Below are positions 8,820 through 16,996 of a DNA stretch of 64,000 nucleotides, piece after piece. A model generated the notes under the pieces. The model was not told the origin of the DNA. It saw only the letters and a program-made list of their open reading frames with translations, and searched no databases. Numbering within the stretch: the stretch's first letter is position 1; each line of letters begins with the position of its first letter. The stretch is from Psychroflexus planctonicus (lineage in GTDB: Bacteria > Bacteroidota > Bacteroidia > Flavobacteriales > Flavobacteriaceae): contig NZ_BMGM01000009.1 in the NCBI RefSeq assembly GCF_014640195.1, positions 99,356 to 163,355 of the forward strand, read 5' to 3'. The position numbers were made by a program, and so were the translations under genes.

Positions 8820-9341
8820 ATGAATATTTTGAAATCAATAAACTTTAAGTATGGTTTACTCATTGGAATAATGAGTTTCATTTTTACTTCCTGCGATCAG
8901 GAAAAAACAGCGTACGTAAATAACACAGAATTGATTCAGGCTTACGAAAAAATGAAAAGTGCAAAAGCTGAGTTTGAGCAGAGAAATGAAAAACTTAGCC
9001 AAGAGTTGGATTCTATTGCATTGGATTTTCAATCGCAGATACAAAGCTATCAACAAAACGCAGATAAAATGCGCATAGAAGAACGCGAAAAAGAAGAAGA
9101 TAGACTCATTGCTTTACGTCAAAAAATCGAGAAAGAGCAGCAACAAAAAAGCCAAAAATTGGAACGAGAAAGTCAAGATGCAGCAGATGTTTTGGTAAAA
9201 GAAGTACGCAAGAAAGTAGAGAAATATGGTGAAGAAAACGGTTACACCTACATTTTTGGTTCCAACGATAGCGCAAATATTTTGTATGCGAAACGAGGGA
9301 AAGATATAACCTTGGAAGTAATTGAGTATATTAATGAGTAA
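8820..9341 (+). CDS. OmpH/Skp-family periplasmic chaperone-like lipoprotein
   Basis: A lipoprotein signal ends in FIFTSC with the lipidated Cys at residue 25. It is followed by AYVNNTELIQAYEKMKSAK, the OmpH start pattern, then a long Gln/Glu/Lys coiled coil and the C-terminal YGEENGYTYIFGSNDSANIL. Skp/OmpH proteins are trimeric chaperones that hold unfolded outer-membrane proteins in the periplasm; the lipid anchor is a common Bacteroidota variant. The gene is monocistronic and convergent with holB, three bases away. Confidence 0.88.
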   Translation: MNILKSINFKYGLLIGIMSFIFTSCDQEKTAYVNNTELIQAYEKMKSAKAEFEQRNEKLSQELDSIALDFQSQIQSYQQNADKMRIEEREKEEDRLIALRQKIEKEQQQKSQKLERESQDAADVLVKEVRKKVEKYGEENGYTYIFGSNDSANILYAKRGKDITLEVIEYINE

Positions 9342-9344
9342 ATA

Positions 9345-10484
9345 TTACTGATGAATAAACCGCGTAAGTTGCAACGATAAATCCGTAAAAACCAACTTGC
9401 CGTTTGCGTTTCTTTCAATATGGTAACTGGCATCTTGTAAAGCAATATTGATCTTGTCTAAATTATTACCATTGATGAATTTAGCGAAATTGGCAAACTT
9501 GAACTTTTCATCGTATGTTTTCATGTAAACCAAAGATTCTGCTTTGTAGTTTTGTAATAAAGCTTGACGGAAAAAGTGCAAGCAATAATCGATAAATCGG
9601 ATTTGCGTTTCTCGGTTTTCTTTATCCAATTGCGTTGCCCAATGCATTAAATCTTTTACAGCAGATTTTTGCTTTTTTGCTTGAAAAGCGCTGCGTACCC
9701 AAGCTATAAAATAGGCTTCAAATTTTTGATCGTCAGTTTGATGGGAAATGCGTTTGATGGCTTTAGCTAAGTCACCATCAGATTGAGCTGCAATTTGGTG
9801 AGCTTCGGCAGAATTTGCATCTAAGTTTTCAACTAAGTAGGTTGCAATAGCTTCTTCACTAAAAGGTGGAAATTCTAAGATCTGACAACGCGAACGTATC
9901 GTCAATAAAATATCTTCTGGATGTTCCGATACCAATATTAGATAGGTATTTTCTGGTGGTTCTTCAATTAACTTCAATAGTTTATTTGCAGACGAAGTAT
10001 TCATTTTTTCTGCATACCAAATCACCATTACTTTAGCATTTCCTCCGTAGGATTTCAACGAAAGTTGTTTTCCGATATCGGCCGCTTCGGCAACATTAAT
10101 GATGCCTTGTCTTTTTTCAATGCCAACTTTTTTATACCAATCATGCAATTCTTCAAAAATCTGTTCTTGTAAAAACTCACGCCAATAAATAGCAAAATCT
10201 TTTGAAAGCGGCTTTTTGTTTTCCACTAATTCAGATAAATTAATGGGATATACGAAATGCATATCAGGGTGAGAAAACTGTTGGCAAAGGTGTTCAGCCT
10301 TCGTAAGTTGATCCCCCGATAAGTTTTTAGTGATGAGCATTTGTGAAAAAGCAGCTGCAGTAGCTAAAGTTCCGTGTCCAGGTTTACCTACAAACAATTG
10401 TGCATGGGCTGTTCTGCCATTTGCTAAAGTAGATTGCAGGTGTTTTTTGATGTGTTGTAAACCGGGTATTTGTGAAAAATCCAT
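9345..10484 (-). CDS. holB: DNA polymerase III delta' subunit (clamp loader)
   Basis: The start is set at ATG 10484 (MDFSQIPGLQHIKKHLQ), the conserved beginning. A reading from 10541 would add 19 unconserved residues. The P-loop position reads GKPGHGTLATA, lacking the GKT/S lysine, as expected for the non-hydrolysing delta' subunit. Later motifs include KVMVIWYAEKMNTSSANKLL, KLIEEPPENTYLILVSE and TIRSRCQILEFPP (sensor 1/SRC region). It loads the sliding clamp with delta and gamma/tau. It is divergent from pgk across a 158-base gap. Confidence 0.93.
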   Translation of the reverse strand: MDFSQIPGLQHIKKHLQSTLANGRTAHAQLFVGKPGHGTLATAAAFSQMLITKNLSGDQLTKAEHLCQQFSHPDMHFVYPINLSELVENKKPLSKDFAIYWREFLQEQIFEELHDWYKKVGIEKRQGIINVAEAADIGKQLSLKSYGGNAKVMVIWYAEKMNTSSANKLLKLIEEPPENTYLILVSEHPEDILLTIRSRCQILEFPPFSEEAIATYLVENLDANSAEAHQIAAQSDGDLAKAIKRISHQTDDQKFEAYFIAWVRSAFQAKKQKSAVKDLMHWATQLDKENRETQIRFIDYCLHFFRQALLQNYKAESLVYMKTYDEKFKFANFAKFINGNNLDKINIALQDASYHIERNANGKLVFTDLSLQLTRFIHQ

Positions 10485-10505
10485 TGTACAAAAATAGGTT
10501 ATCTT

Positions 10506-10513
10506 CAAAAATA
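10506..10513 (-). promoter_or_regulatory. putative -7 box for holB
   Basis: The minus strand reads TATTTTTG, an exact TAnnTTTG match, 22 bases upstream of the holB ATG. A second TATTTTTG lies only a few bases before the ATG and is too close to serve. No convincing -33 box at the standard spacing. Confidence 0.35.
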
Positions 10514-10611
10514 AGACGAGTTGAATAAGGTAAAACTTCAATTGAAAATGAGATGCAAAAAAGTAAAGAAGGCTTCATCTTAAATCGGCTTCCTTATTCT
10601 GAATTATTGTT

Positions 10612-10619
10612 TATTTTTG
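10612..10619 (+). promoter_or_regulatory. putative -7 box for pgk
   Basis: TATTTTTG matches TAnnTTTG exactly and lies 23 bases before the pgk ATG at 10643, implying a leader of about 17 bases. This supports the downstream start over the far-upstream one at 10553. Confidence 0.4.
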
Positions 10620-10642
10620 AATTCATTATAAAACCAAAGCAG

Positions 10643-11824
10643 ATGAATAGTATAGATTCAATAAACTTCGAAAATAAGCAAGCCGTTATTCGAGTGGACT
10701 TCAATGTTCCTTTAAATGCAGAGCGAAAAGTAACCGACACCAGCCGAATTGATGCCGCTAAACCAAGTATTGTAAAAGTTTTGGAAGATGGTGGTTCTGC
10801 GGTTTTGATGTCGCATTTAGGAAGACCTGAAGGAAGAGAAGAAAAATATTCATTACAACATATTGTTACTACAGTAAGTGAAATTATTGGTGTTCGCGTG
10901 AAATTTGCTTCAGATTGTGTTGGCGAAGAAGCCGAAAAAATGGCGGAGAATTTAAAGCCAGGCGAAGTCTTATTGTTAGAGAATTTACGCTTTCATAAAG
11001 AGGAAAAAGCAGGTGACGAAGATTTTGCCAAAGCGCTTGCTAGTTTGGGCGATGTATACGTAAATGATGCTTTTGGAACGGCGCACCGCGCGCATGCTTC
11101 TACCACCATAGCTGCCAAATTCGCCAAAGAAAAATGCATGGGCTATTTATTGAAAAAAGAAATAGATAGCTTAGATAAAGTTTTAAACTCCAAAGAAAAA
11201 CCAGTAACTGCGGTAATTGGTGGAGCAAAAGTTTCGTCTAAAATTACCGTAATTGAAAATATTTTACCCAAAATTGACCACTTGATTATCGGTGGAGGAA
11301 TGGCTTTTACCTTCATTAAAGCCAAAGGTGGAAATATAGGAACTTCGTTAGTAGAAGAAGACAAACAAGAATTAGCATTGAGCATTCTTGAAAAAGCCAA
11401 AGCTCAAAACGTAGAAGTGCATTTACCCATTGATACGGTAATGACGCAAGAATTCAGTAACGATGGCGAACGTAAGGTGCAGGATATTTATAATATTCCA
11501 AACGATTGGATGGGTTTAGATGCTGGTGAAAAATCCCGTGAACAGTTTGCTGAAGTGATCAAAGCTTCCAAAATTATTCTATGGAATGGACCGTTGGGTG
11601 TTTTTGAAATGGAAAACTTTGCACAAGGAACTATTGCTTTAGGAAAAGCCATTGTAGAAGCAACTAAAAAAGGAGCATTTTCTTTAGTAGGTGGAGGAGA
11701 TAGTGTTTCCGCAGCTAAGCAATTTGGTTTTGATAAAGACGTAAGCTACGTTTCTACAGGTGGCGGTGCGATGTTAGAAATGCTAGAAGGAAAAACCTTA
11801 CCAGGAATTAAAGCATTAGAATAA
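10643..11824 (+). CDS. pgk: phosphoglycerate kinase
   Basis: The start at ATG 10643 gives 393 residues, the normal PGK length, with the conserved VIRVDFNVPLN near the N-terminus, SHLGRPEG, the hinge region VNDAFGTAHRAHAST, GGAKVSSKI, and the C-terminal nucleotide-binding motifs LWNGPLGVFE and LVGGGDSVSAAKQFG. It transfers phosphate from 1,3-bisphosphoglycerate to ADP in glycolysis in the cytoplasm. It is monocistronic, with its own -7 box upstream and a strong terminator downstream. Confidence 0.97.
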   Translation: MNSIDSINFENKQAVIRVDFNVPLNAERKVTDTSRIDAAKPSIVKVLEDGGSAVLMSHLGRPEGREEKYSLQHIVTTVSEIIGVRVKFASDCVGEEAEKMAENLKPGEVLLLENLRFHKEEKAGDEDFAKALASLGDVYVNDAFGTAHRAHASTTIAAKFAKEKCMGYLLKKEIDSLDKVLNSKEKPVTAVIGGAKVSSKITVIENILPKIDHLIIGGGMAFTFIKAKGGNIGTSLVEEDKQELALSILEKAKAQNVEVHLPIDTVMTQEFSNDGERKVQDIYNIPNDWMGLDAGEKSREQFAEVIKASKIILWNGPLGVFEMENFAQGTIALGKAIVEATKKGAFSLVGGGDSVSAAKQFGFDKDVSYVSTGGGAMLEMLEGKTLPGIKALE

Positions 11825-11846
11825 ACAAAATTGAAAAGTTTTATAT

Positions 11847-11879
11847 AAAAAAAGGCTCCCTAATAAAGGAGCCTTTTTT
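11847..11879. terminator. intrinsic terminator (bidirectional) after pgk
   Basis: An A-run followed by AAAGGCTCC, an 8-base loop and GGAGCCTTTTTT forms a perfect stem with A and T tracts on both sides. It lies 22 bases after pgk and 35 bases beyond the stop of the convergent T9SS gene, so it can serve both. Confidence 0.9.
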
Positions 11880-11914
11880 GATTTTAGCAATGCTTAATGA
11901 ATAGGAAATGAAAT

Positions 11915-14314
11915 TTATTTTTTAATAAACTTCTTGGTCACATTTACATCTTCATTTTGAATTTGCAATAAATACACACTAGCATTTAGGCTATTAATAG
12001 GCAAAGAAGTAACTTCATCTGAAGCACTTTGACTAAATTCTGCTACTTTTTTACCCACCAAGTTGAAAATAGTAATTTGTGTTTCTTCATTTGGAACTTG
12101 GTTCCAATTGATGTTTAACATCTCTTCAGCTGGATTCGGATAAATGCTGAAATTGTTTTGGGCAAGATCTACATCAGATAAAGAAACTAGTTCAAAACTA
12201 ATATTAAATCGGAATGCATCTAGACTTTCTGAAATGCTCGCATCTACTGTAAAATCATAAATTAATCCCGCTGTAATTTCAGTTTGTGTTCCTAAATAAA
12301 CATCATTCAAGTAAACTTTCAAATCTTCTGGTTGGTGATTTACATCAAAGCTTAAGCTGTATGCACTGTCTTGGTAATTGACAAGCGCAAGTTCCACCAC
12401 ATGACCGTTAGTTGGCATGTTTTGAAAGTCTAAAGCTTTCAATCCATTATTCAATATAACATAATTTTCTCCAGGGTTTCCTAGTTTGCCTGCATCTTCA
12501 TCGCTTCCTAATGTAGTGTAATTGGTATTGAAACGAAGACCAATCGCATCACTCTCTATCTCATTATTAGCTAGAGCTGAAGTTTTATATAAACGTGAAT
12601 TGATGTAAAATTCATTATTTACGTTAAATGGTGTTTGTTGTGTTTGTGCCGTAGTTTTATGAGCTTCTTCAAAGGTGATGCTTCCGTTACCTGAAGCAGT
12701 ATTTTGAACAAAGAAAGCTTGGCCTGGAGCAACATATTGAGTAGCATCAGAACTAAACGGATTTGGAGTTGCGCTTCCCGGTATTGGAACGGTAACAAAG
12801 CCTCCATTACCATTATCTCCAGCTATAGACGCATCCCAAACATAGATAAAATCGGTGAGATTAGTACGCGTAGTTGCATTGATATCTACTACAGCTTGGT
12901 AAGGATTCCCCACAAAACTATAATTATTGGCTACTGTTGCTAAACTTGGCGAAAAACTTCCCGTATGCATATCTCCTGCTGCACTTAAAGTTGTAACAGT
13001 TGCGGGAGATGTATTGCTGTTTAAAGCTACTGAGCGATCACCTCTTACAAATAAGCGATAAGGCGTTCCTGCTACGATATTTGTACTAGTTGTAGATGTA
13101 ACGGCTTGCCATCCCGCACCATTCGTTTGTGGATTAATACTATTATCAAAAGTAAACAAAGATGGAGTATTTGTACTTGTAACATCAAAACCGTTAGTTG
13201 CTCCATTTGTTCCTGTGATGTGCGTATCTTGTTGCCATGCGTCTGCAAAACTTTGACCACCTACAGCAGAACTTAGCACTCTAAACGCACGTTTTGCAGG
13301 TACAAATCGTTCTACCGTTACATCTCCGGTAATTGTACCCGTTGAATTTCCGTATTGCGCTGTACCAGATGCTGTACTTTTAAAGACTAAATCTCCATTA
13401 ATGTTGATGCTTCCGTTGTTAGTGAGAACAACATTGTCATTAACCGATAGGGTATTTCCTGTATTTATACTTAATTCTCCGTTTAAGCTCAAATTTGTAT
13501 CTAAATTGATATCGTGAGCAATTGTAATATTACCATTGCCTACAGGAGCTATACCATCATTCCAGATAGTTGAATCCGAAAAAATTCCATCTGCTATGGT
13601 GGTAAAAGTTGGACGTTCAATACTTAAATTATTGAAGTAAAAATTTTGTTCTCCACCACCAGCATTCTCATTGAAGAAACGAATTTCATCAACTCGTCCT
13701 GAAATATTCACATTTGTAAGAGTTACTGAATGTCCTGTAGAGTTCGTTCTTTCTACTGATATTATGGCATTAGTAGCTGATACTTGGGTAACCGTTAACC
13801 TAAAAATTGAATTTGCTTGATATGGCCATCCGGTATTGGTAAACGTTCCAGTTTGGTCACGGTATTCATATTTGTCTCCTCCAAAACTAGCAGCTTGAAA
13901 AAGAAATACTCCAATTCCATTTTGAAAGATTTCAACACCTTTAGCTCCTGCTCTAAAATTGATTGTGAATTCTACTTCCAACCTTTCTTCGTTCAGTAAA
14001 TCAGAAAAACTTCTGTAAGCATTAATAGATGACCCATCATTCTGAGCAAACATTCCAAAGGATGGATTACCAATATCTCCATGCGAATCATTTGGTCCGT
14101 GACCTAAAAAAGCACTTTTACTAGAGCCAGAATCACTCCAAGTCCATGGATTAAATCCCGAGCCACCATTATCACCAATATTTAATCCAAAATTAGGTGC
14201 ACCAGCTCCAGTATAATTACTAGCATCATCTTCAGCAATAGTAACATAAGTTTGCCCATACCCAAAAAGCATAAAAGCAAACACAAAACCTATACTTAGT
14301 AAAAATTTATTCAT
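11915..14314 (-). CDS. secreted surface protein with T9SS type A sorting domain, 799 aa
   Basis: A signal peptide (about residues 1-20, ending FGYGQ) is followed by a lectin/jelly-roll-like region with many Gly, Asn and aromatic residues. A long Thr/Ser/Asn-rich beta region follows, including a segment (about 250-345) of short parallel-beta-like repeats (INGDL, NGSI, GELSINTGN). The C-terminus has the type A sorting signal FSIYPNPAEEMLNI ... SVYLLQIQNEDVNVTKKFIKK. It is therefore exported by the type IX system to the cell surface or medium. Its ligand is unknown; an adhesin or polysaccharide-binding role is possible. Confidence 0.85.
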   Translation of the reverse strand: MNKFLLSIGFVFAFMLFGYGQTYVTIAEDDASNYTGAGAPNFGLNIGDNGGSGFNPWTWSDSGSSKSAFLGHGPNDSHGDIGNPSFGMFAQNDGSSINAYRSFSDLLNEERLEVEFTINFRAGAKGVEIFQNGIGVFLFQAASFGGDKYEYRDQTGTFTNTGWPYQANSIFRLTVTQVSATNAIISVERTNSTGHSVTLTNVNISGRVDEIRFFNENAGGGEQNFYFNNLSIERPTFTTIADGIFSDSTIWNDGIAPVGNGNITIAHDINLDTNLSLNGELSINTGNTLSVNDNVVLTNNGSININGDLVFKSTASGTAQYGNSTGTITGDVTVERFVPAKRAFRVLSSAVGGQSFADAWQQDTHITGTNGATNGFDVTSTNTPSLFTFDNSINPQTNGAGWQAVTSTTSTNIVAGTPYRLFVRGDRSVALNSNTSPATVTTLSAAGDMHTGSFSPSLATVANNYSFVGNPYQAVVDINATTRTNLTDFIYVWDASIAGDNGNGGFVTVPIPGSATPNPFSSDATQYVAPGQAFFVQNTASGNGSITFEEAHKTTAQTQQTPFNVNNEFYINSRLYKTSALANNEIESDAIGLRFNTNYTTLGSDEDAGKLGNPGENYVILNNGLKALDFQNMPTNGHVVELALVNYQDSAYSLSFDVNHQPEDLKVYLNDVYLGTQTEITAGLIYDFTVDASISESLDAFRFNISFELVSLSDVDLAQNNFSIYPNPAEEMLNINWNQVPNEETQITIFNLVGKKVAEFSQSASDEVTSLPINSLNASVYLLQIQNEDVNVTKKFIKK

Positions 14315-14353
14315 AAGACCAATATTTTAAATTCATGTAAAATTATAAAAACT

Positions 14354-14373
14354 TTACTTAAACGTTTAAGTAA
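14354..14373. promoter_or_regulatory. 20-bp perfect palindrome, candidate LacI-type operator
   Basis: Seven-base arms TTACTTA/TAAGTAA surround a central AACGTT, giving a perfect 20-bp dyad 40 bases upstream of the T9SS protein gene. The AAACGTTT core is typical of LacI-family operators. A near-consensus -7 box (TAATTTTA, minus strand) lies between it and the start codon, so it would overlap the -33 region. Confidence 0.5.
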
Positions 14374-14497
14374 GTGGTTTTACGACAACGATGTAGTATC
14401 AAACTTTAACATATTCTTTCAGTGAAATGTTGTAAAAAAGGTGATTACACATTAAAATTCAACAGAATAAACAGGTGAATTTGTGTATTTTCGCTAT

Positions 14498-14881
14498 ATG
14501 TTGAATACCGAACACCAAGCCAATTTTAAATTTCCAAAGCAACTGCGTTTAACTCATAAAAAACGCATTGCCGAATTGTTTGCAGATGGGAAATCGGCTA
14601 AGGCTTTTCCGTTTCGAACTAAGTTTTTACCAAACCATTTAGCACATCATCGGATTTTGATTGCCGTTCCTAAACGAAACATTCCCTTAGCTAGCAATCG
14701 CAATCACATAAAACGCTTAATGCGGGAAGCTTTTCGGTTAAATCAGCATCAACTGAATACTTCACCTCATCACATCGATTTGCTTTTCATCTTCACCGGT
14801 AAGGAAAAACCGACTTACGCAGAAGTAGAAAAGAAACTTGTACAGCTTTTTGAAAAAATTCAGCTTCAGATTATCAGGTAA
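14498..14881 (+). CDS. rnpA: ribonuclease P protein component
   Basis: The 127-residue basic protein has FPKQLRLTHKKRIAELF at the start and the RnpA signature RNHIKRLMREAFRLN (RNxxKRxxRE), which contacts the catalytic RNA. The RNase P holoenzyme matures tRNA 5' ends. The ATG at 14498 (MLNTEHQANFKF) is preferred over a GTG five codons upstream. The last 18 codons are mirrored, in a diverged copy, at 62085-62142 in front of the S41 peptidase gene. This suggests that the two genes were once neighbours and were separated by the injection-system island. Confidence 0.92.
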   Translation: MLNTEHQANFKFPKQLRLTHKKRIAELFADGKSAKAFPFRTKFLPNHLAHHRILIAVPKRNIPLASNRNHIKRLMREAFRLNQHQLNTSPHHIDLLFIFTGKEKPTYAEVEKKLVQLFEKIQLQIIR

Positions 14882-14893
14882 TAAAAAATAGCT
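14828..14893. repeat. rnpA 3'-end repeat, left copy of island-flanking pair
   Basis: These 66 bases (end of rnpA plus the following AAAAAATAGCT) align without gaps to 62085-62150 with 57 identities by hand count. They mark the left boundary of the foreign-looking region. Confidence 0.8.
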
Positions 14894-14915
14894 AACTTTA
14901 CTGAAAACCAAAAGC

Positions 14916-15602
14916 ATGAAGCATTTTGTACTTCTCATTTCATTAGTTTTTTCTGTAAATTGTTTCGCTCAAGAACCGGATTCTGATTTGTTTCAAACTT
15001 GGTATTTGCATAGCGTTTTGGCCAGTGATGCCACGCCAATGCCATTTATAGTATCTGATATCACTCCCGAAATTACACCAACCTTAACTATCGATGAAAA
15101 TTTTGAATTCAGCGGCACTGCTGCTTGTAATTCATTCAACGGAACTTTAGATTCAAATTCACCCTATAGTAATTGGACAACTTCCTTTTCTAGCACAGAT
15201 TTAGATTGCGGTGTGGCTATACATAATTCATTTGAAGCTGAATATTTCAATTATCTGCAAATGCTAAATGATTATAATATTGAAGCAGATGAAGAAGGTT
15301 TGGTTTTAACCATAACCACTCCACCTTTTGGGTATGGTGTATTTAAAAACTATCCGTTAAATACCTCTGATTTTGATTCTTTTGAAATTGACATTTTTCC
15401 TAATCCCGCAAGCCAAAAAATTCAGATTAATACGAAACATCTAATCACTAAAATTGAGGTCTACTCGCTGAACGGAAAAAAGATAATTTCACAAACTTCT
15501 CAATTTGAAAGCATAAATATTACCGATTTAGATGCTGGAATGTATATCCTAAAAATCTACACTGAAGATAGAAGCCTGAATAAGAAGTTGATAAAACAGT
15601 AA
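14916..15602 (+). CDS. META-like domain protein with T9SS type A sorting domain
   Basis: A signal peptide (residues 1-18, ending NCFAQ) precedes a domain resembling META/HslJ proteins: FQTWYLHSV, then TLTIDENFEFSGTAACNSFNG (the G-x-x-x-C-N-x-F/Y pattern), and SSTDLDCG. The last ~75 residues form a T9SS sorting domain (IDIFPNPASQKIQINT ... GMYILKIYTEDRSLNKKLIKQ). It is probably secreted to the surface. It lies between rnpA and the injection-system island, inside the rnpA-repeat bracket, so it may belong to the inserted segment. Confidence 0.8.
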   Translation: MKHFVLLISLVFSVNCFAQEPDSDLFQTWYLHSVLASDATPMPFIVSDITPEITPTLTIDENFEFSGTAACNSFNGTLDSNSPYSNWTTSFSSTDLDCGVAIHNSFEAEYFNYLQMLNDYNIEADEEGLVLTITTPPFGYGVFKNYPLNTSDFDSFEIDIFPNPASQKIQINTKHLITKIEVYSLNGKKIISQTSQFESINITDLDAGMYILKIYTEDRSLNKKLIKQ

Positions 15603-15723
15603 ATTGTATTCAATAAAAAAATGGCTTTACTTTTATTTCTTATACCTATTGTGTTTTATGATTGAAAATGAGATTTGTAGTTGCTGTTAATAAATGATTT
15701 ATATAAAGTAAGAATAATTAAAG

Positions 15724-15828
15724 CTAATTACAGTCTATTTTTAATTGACCAGGATTTAAAATTGAAATTGAACCTGCCCAAGCACACATTAATTTGCTGT
15801 TATCAGTTAAAACAGGACTATTTATTAG
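15724..15828 (-). pseudogene. out-of-frame C-terminal part of the PAAR-like gene
   Basis: Thirty-five codons ending in TAG encode SPVLTDNSKLMCAWAGSISI and LNPGQLKIDCN. The central KLMCAWAG-SI is the conserved C-terminal block of DUF4280 proteins. It follows directly on the stop of the upstream frame, so this is the same gene broken by one base. Confidence 0.8.
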
Positions 15829-16120
15829 CTATACTTGTTTTTTTTGCACCTGGTAACCAAGTACCAGCTGGAACAGGTATACACGGCTGTGGTGTCAACA
15901 CACCCAAAGCTGCTGCTGTTGCCGATGCTACCATTGGGTTAGCTATTGACATACAATTTCCGAATGATGGAATATTAACCATTGGTATAATGTCTAAAAC
16001 GGTAGCAATTGGTTTTGTATTTCCTGTTAATGTTCTGTTTTGTGGTAACACATTCATAGTTTTTGGGGCAGTTCCCATTGAACATGATATTTTAGCTCCA
16101 TTACATACACACTTAGCCAT
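15818..16120 (-). CDS. PAAR-like (DUF4280) spike-tip protein, C-terminus frameshifted
   Basis: The protein begins with DUF4280 features: CVCNGAKISCSMGTAPKTMNV, then DIIPMVNIPSFGNCMS and ASATAAALGVLTPQPCIPVP. Such proteins cap the VgrG spike of contractile injection systems (role of Afp10/Pvc10). The frame stops at 15818 after 100 residues, short of the ~130 usual. The missing C-terminus (SPVLTDNSKLMCAWAGSISI) lies in another frame ending at 15724. Removing one base around 15820-15828 would restore a 131-residue protein. Either a real mutation or an assembly error. It is separated from the other structural genes by 14 kb and on the opposite strand. Confidence 0.85.
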   Translation of the reverse strand: MAKCVCNGAKISCSMGTAPKTMNVLPQNRTLTGNTKPIATVLDIIPMVNIPSFGNCMSIANPMVASATAAALGVLTPQPCIPVPAGTWLPGAKKTSIANK

Positions 16121-16147
16121 AGTATTATAGATTTTTTATAAATTTAT

Positions 16148-16996
16148 TTATAATTTATTCAAATTCAAAAAAGTATACTGTTTATTTTTTAAGTGGCACT
16201 CCAAAGCGAGAGATTCATCATCAGTCATGACAGTATGTGCGTACTCAAAAAAAAGTTTTAAATAAACGTTTTTGTTGTTGTAACTAAAATTATCAATTAG
16301 GAAGTTGGTTTTATAAAACCCTAAATCATCAATTTTCAGATTAAATTCACGCCCTAAAACAATTAATATTTCAATATTTTTATTTTTGAGTTTTTCCATA
16401 ATAGATGACAACTTAGTTTTGACAGTTTGATTATCTATGAACTTTGAATTAAGATATAAAAAACAGAATCTATTTTTGGTAAGTGAGTTCCTTTGAGAAC
16501 TTTTCAATGACCAATTAACAATCTCAAAAGCTTTTCTATACATATTATTGTCTACTGATATAATTGGAATATGAATATATGGTCTTTTTAATTCCGGGAT
16601 ATTATCAAGGTGAAAAAAGGATTTTTCCTTAGCGTAACTGAAATAATTTGTTAGATCAAAATACGATTTTCTAAGTTTATGGTTATTTTTTGATATTATT
16701 TCAGTATTAAGAGACCTAAGTAACAAGCGATAAAATACGTTATTGGAAAAACAAAAGATATATTTATAATTATTTTTCTTTAGTTCTCGAAACACACTCA
16801 AATTGCTAGATCTCAATTTTAAATGATACAAATTTTTGTATAAACATTCATTGAAATATATGCTTTGAGATTGTTTTTCTGTAAATAAAATGTCTAAGTG
16901 TAATTTATTATTATAAACCTTTAATAGGTTATTGTACATTAAATTAATACTTACTAAATCTGAAAAATGACCACTTGATAAGATTAAAATTTTCAT
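16148..16996 (-). CDS. hypothetical protein, 282 aa, weakly glycosyltransferase-family-9-like
   Basis: The N-terminus MKILILSSGHFSDLVSINLM has the beta-strand/loop pattern of GT-B glycosyltransferases such as ADP-heptose transferases. Near the C-terminus, VMTDDESLALECHLKNKQYTFLN resembles the donor-site region of GT9 enzymes, but the key residues are not clearly conserved. I do not assign a function. The ATG overlaps the stop of the STAND gene upstream by four bases (ATGA), so the pair is cotranscribed. Very AT-rich, like the rest of the island. Confidence 0.5.
   Translation of the reverse strand: MKILILSSGHFSDLVSINLMYNNLLKVYNNKLHLDILFTEKQSQSIYFNECLYKNLYHLKLRSSNLSVFRELKKNNYKYIFCFSNNVFYRLLLRSLNTEIISKNNHKLRKSYFDLTNYFSYAKEKSFFHLDNIPELKRPYIHIPIISVDNNMYRKAFEIVNWSLKSSQRNSLTKNRFCFLYLNSKFIDNQTVKTKLSSIMEKLKNKNIEILIVLGREFNLKIDDLGFYKTNFLIDNFSYNNKNVYLKLFFEYAHTVMTDDESLALECHLKNKQYTFLNLNKL

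Noticed and set aside
15838..15845. Eight-T run as the cause of the PAAR frameshift
   Set aside because: Deleting a base here puts a stop codon (GTA TAG) into the frame before the conserved C-terminal block, so the shift must be nearer 15820-15828.
15681..16130. Plus-strand frame of 149 codons across the PAAR-like gene
   Set aside because: The minus strand holds clear DUF4280 motifs in two joined frames; the plus-strand frame is the shadow.
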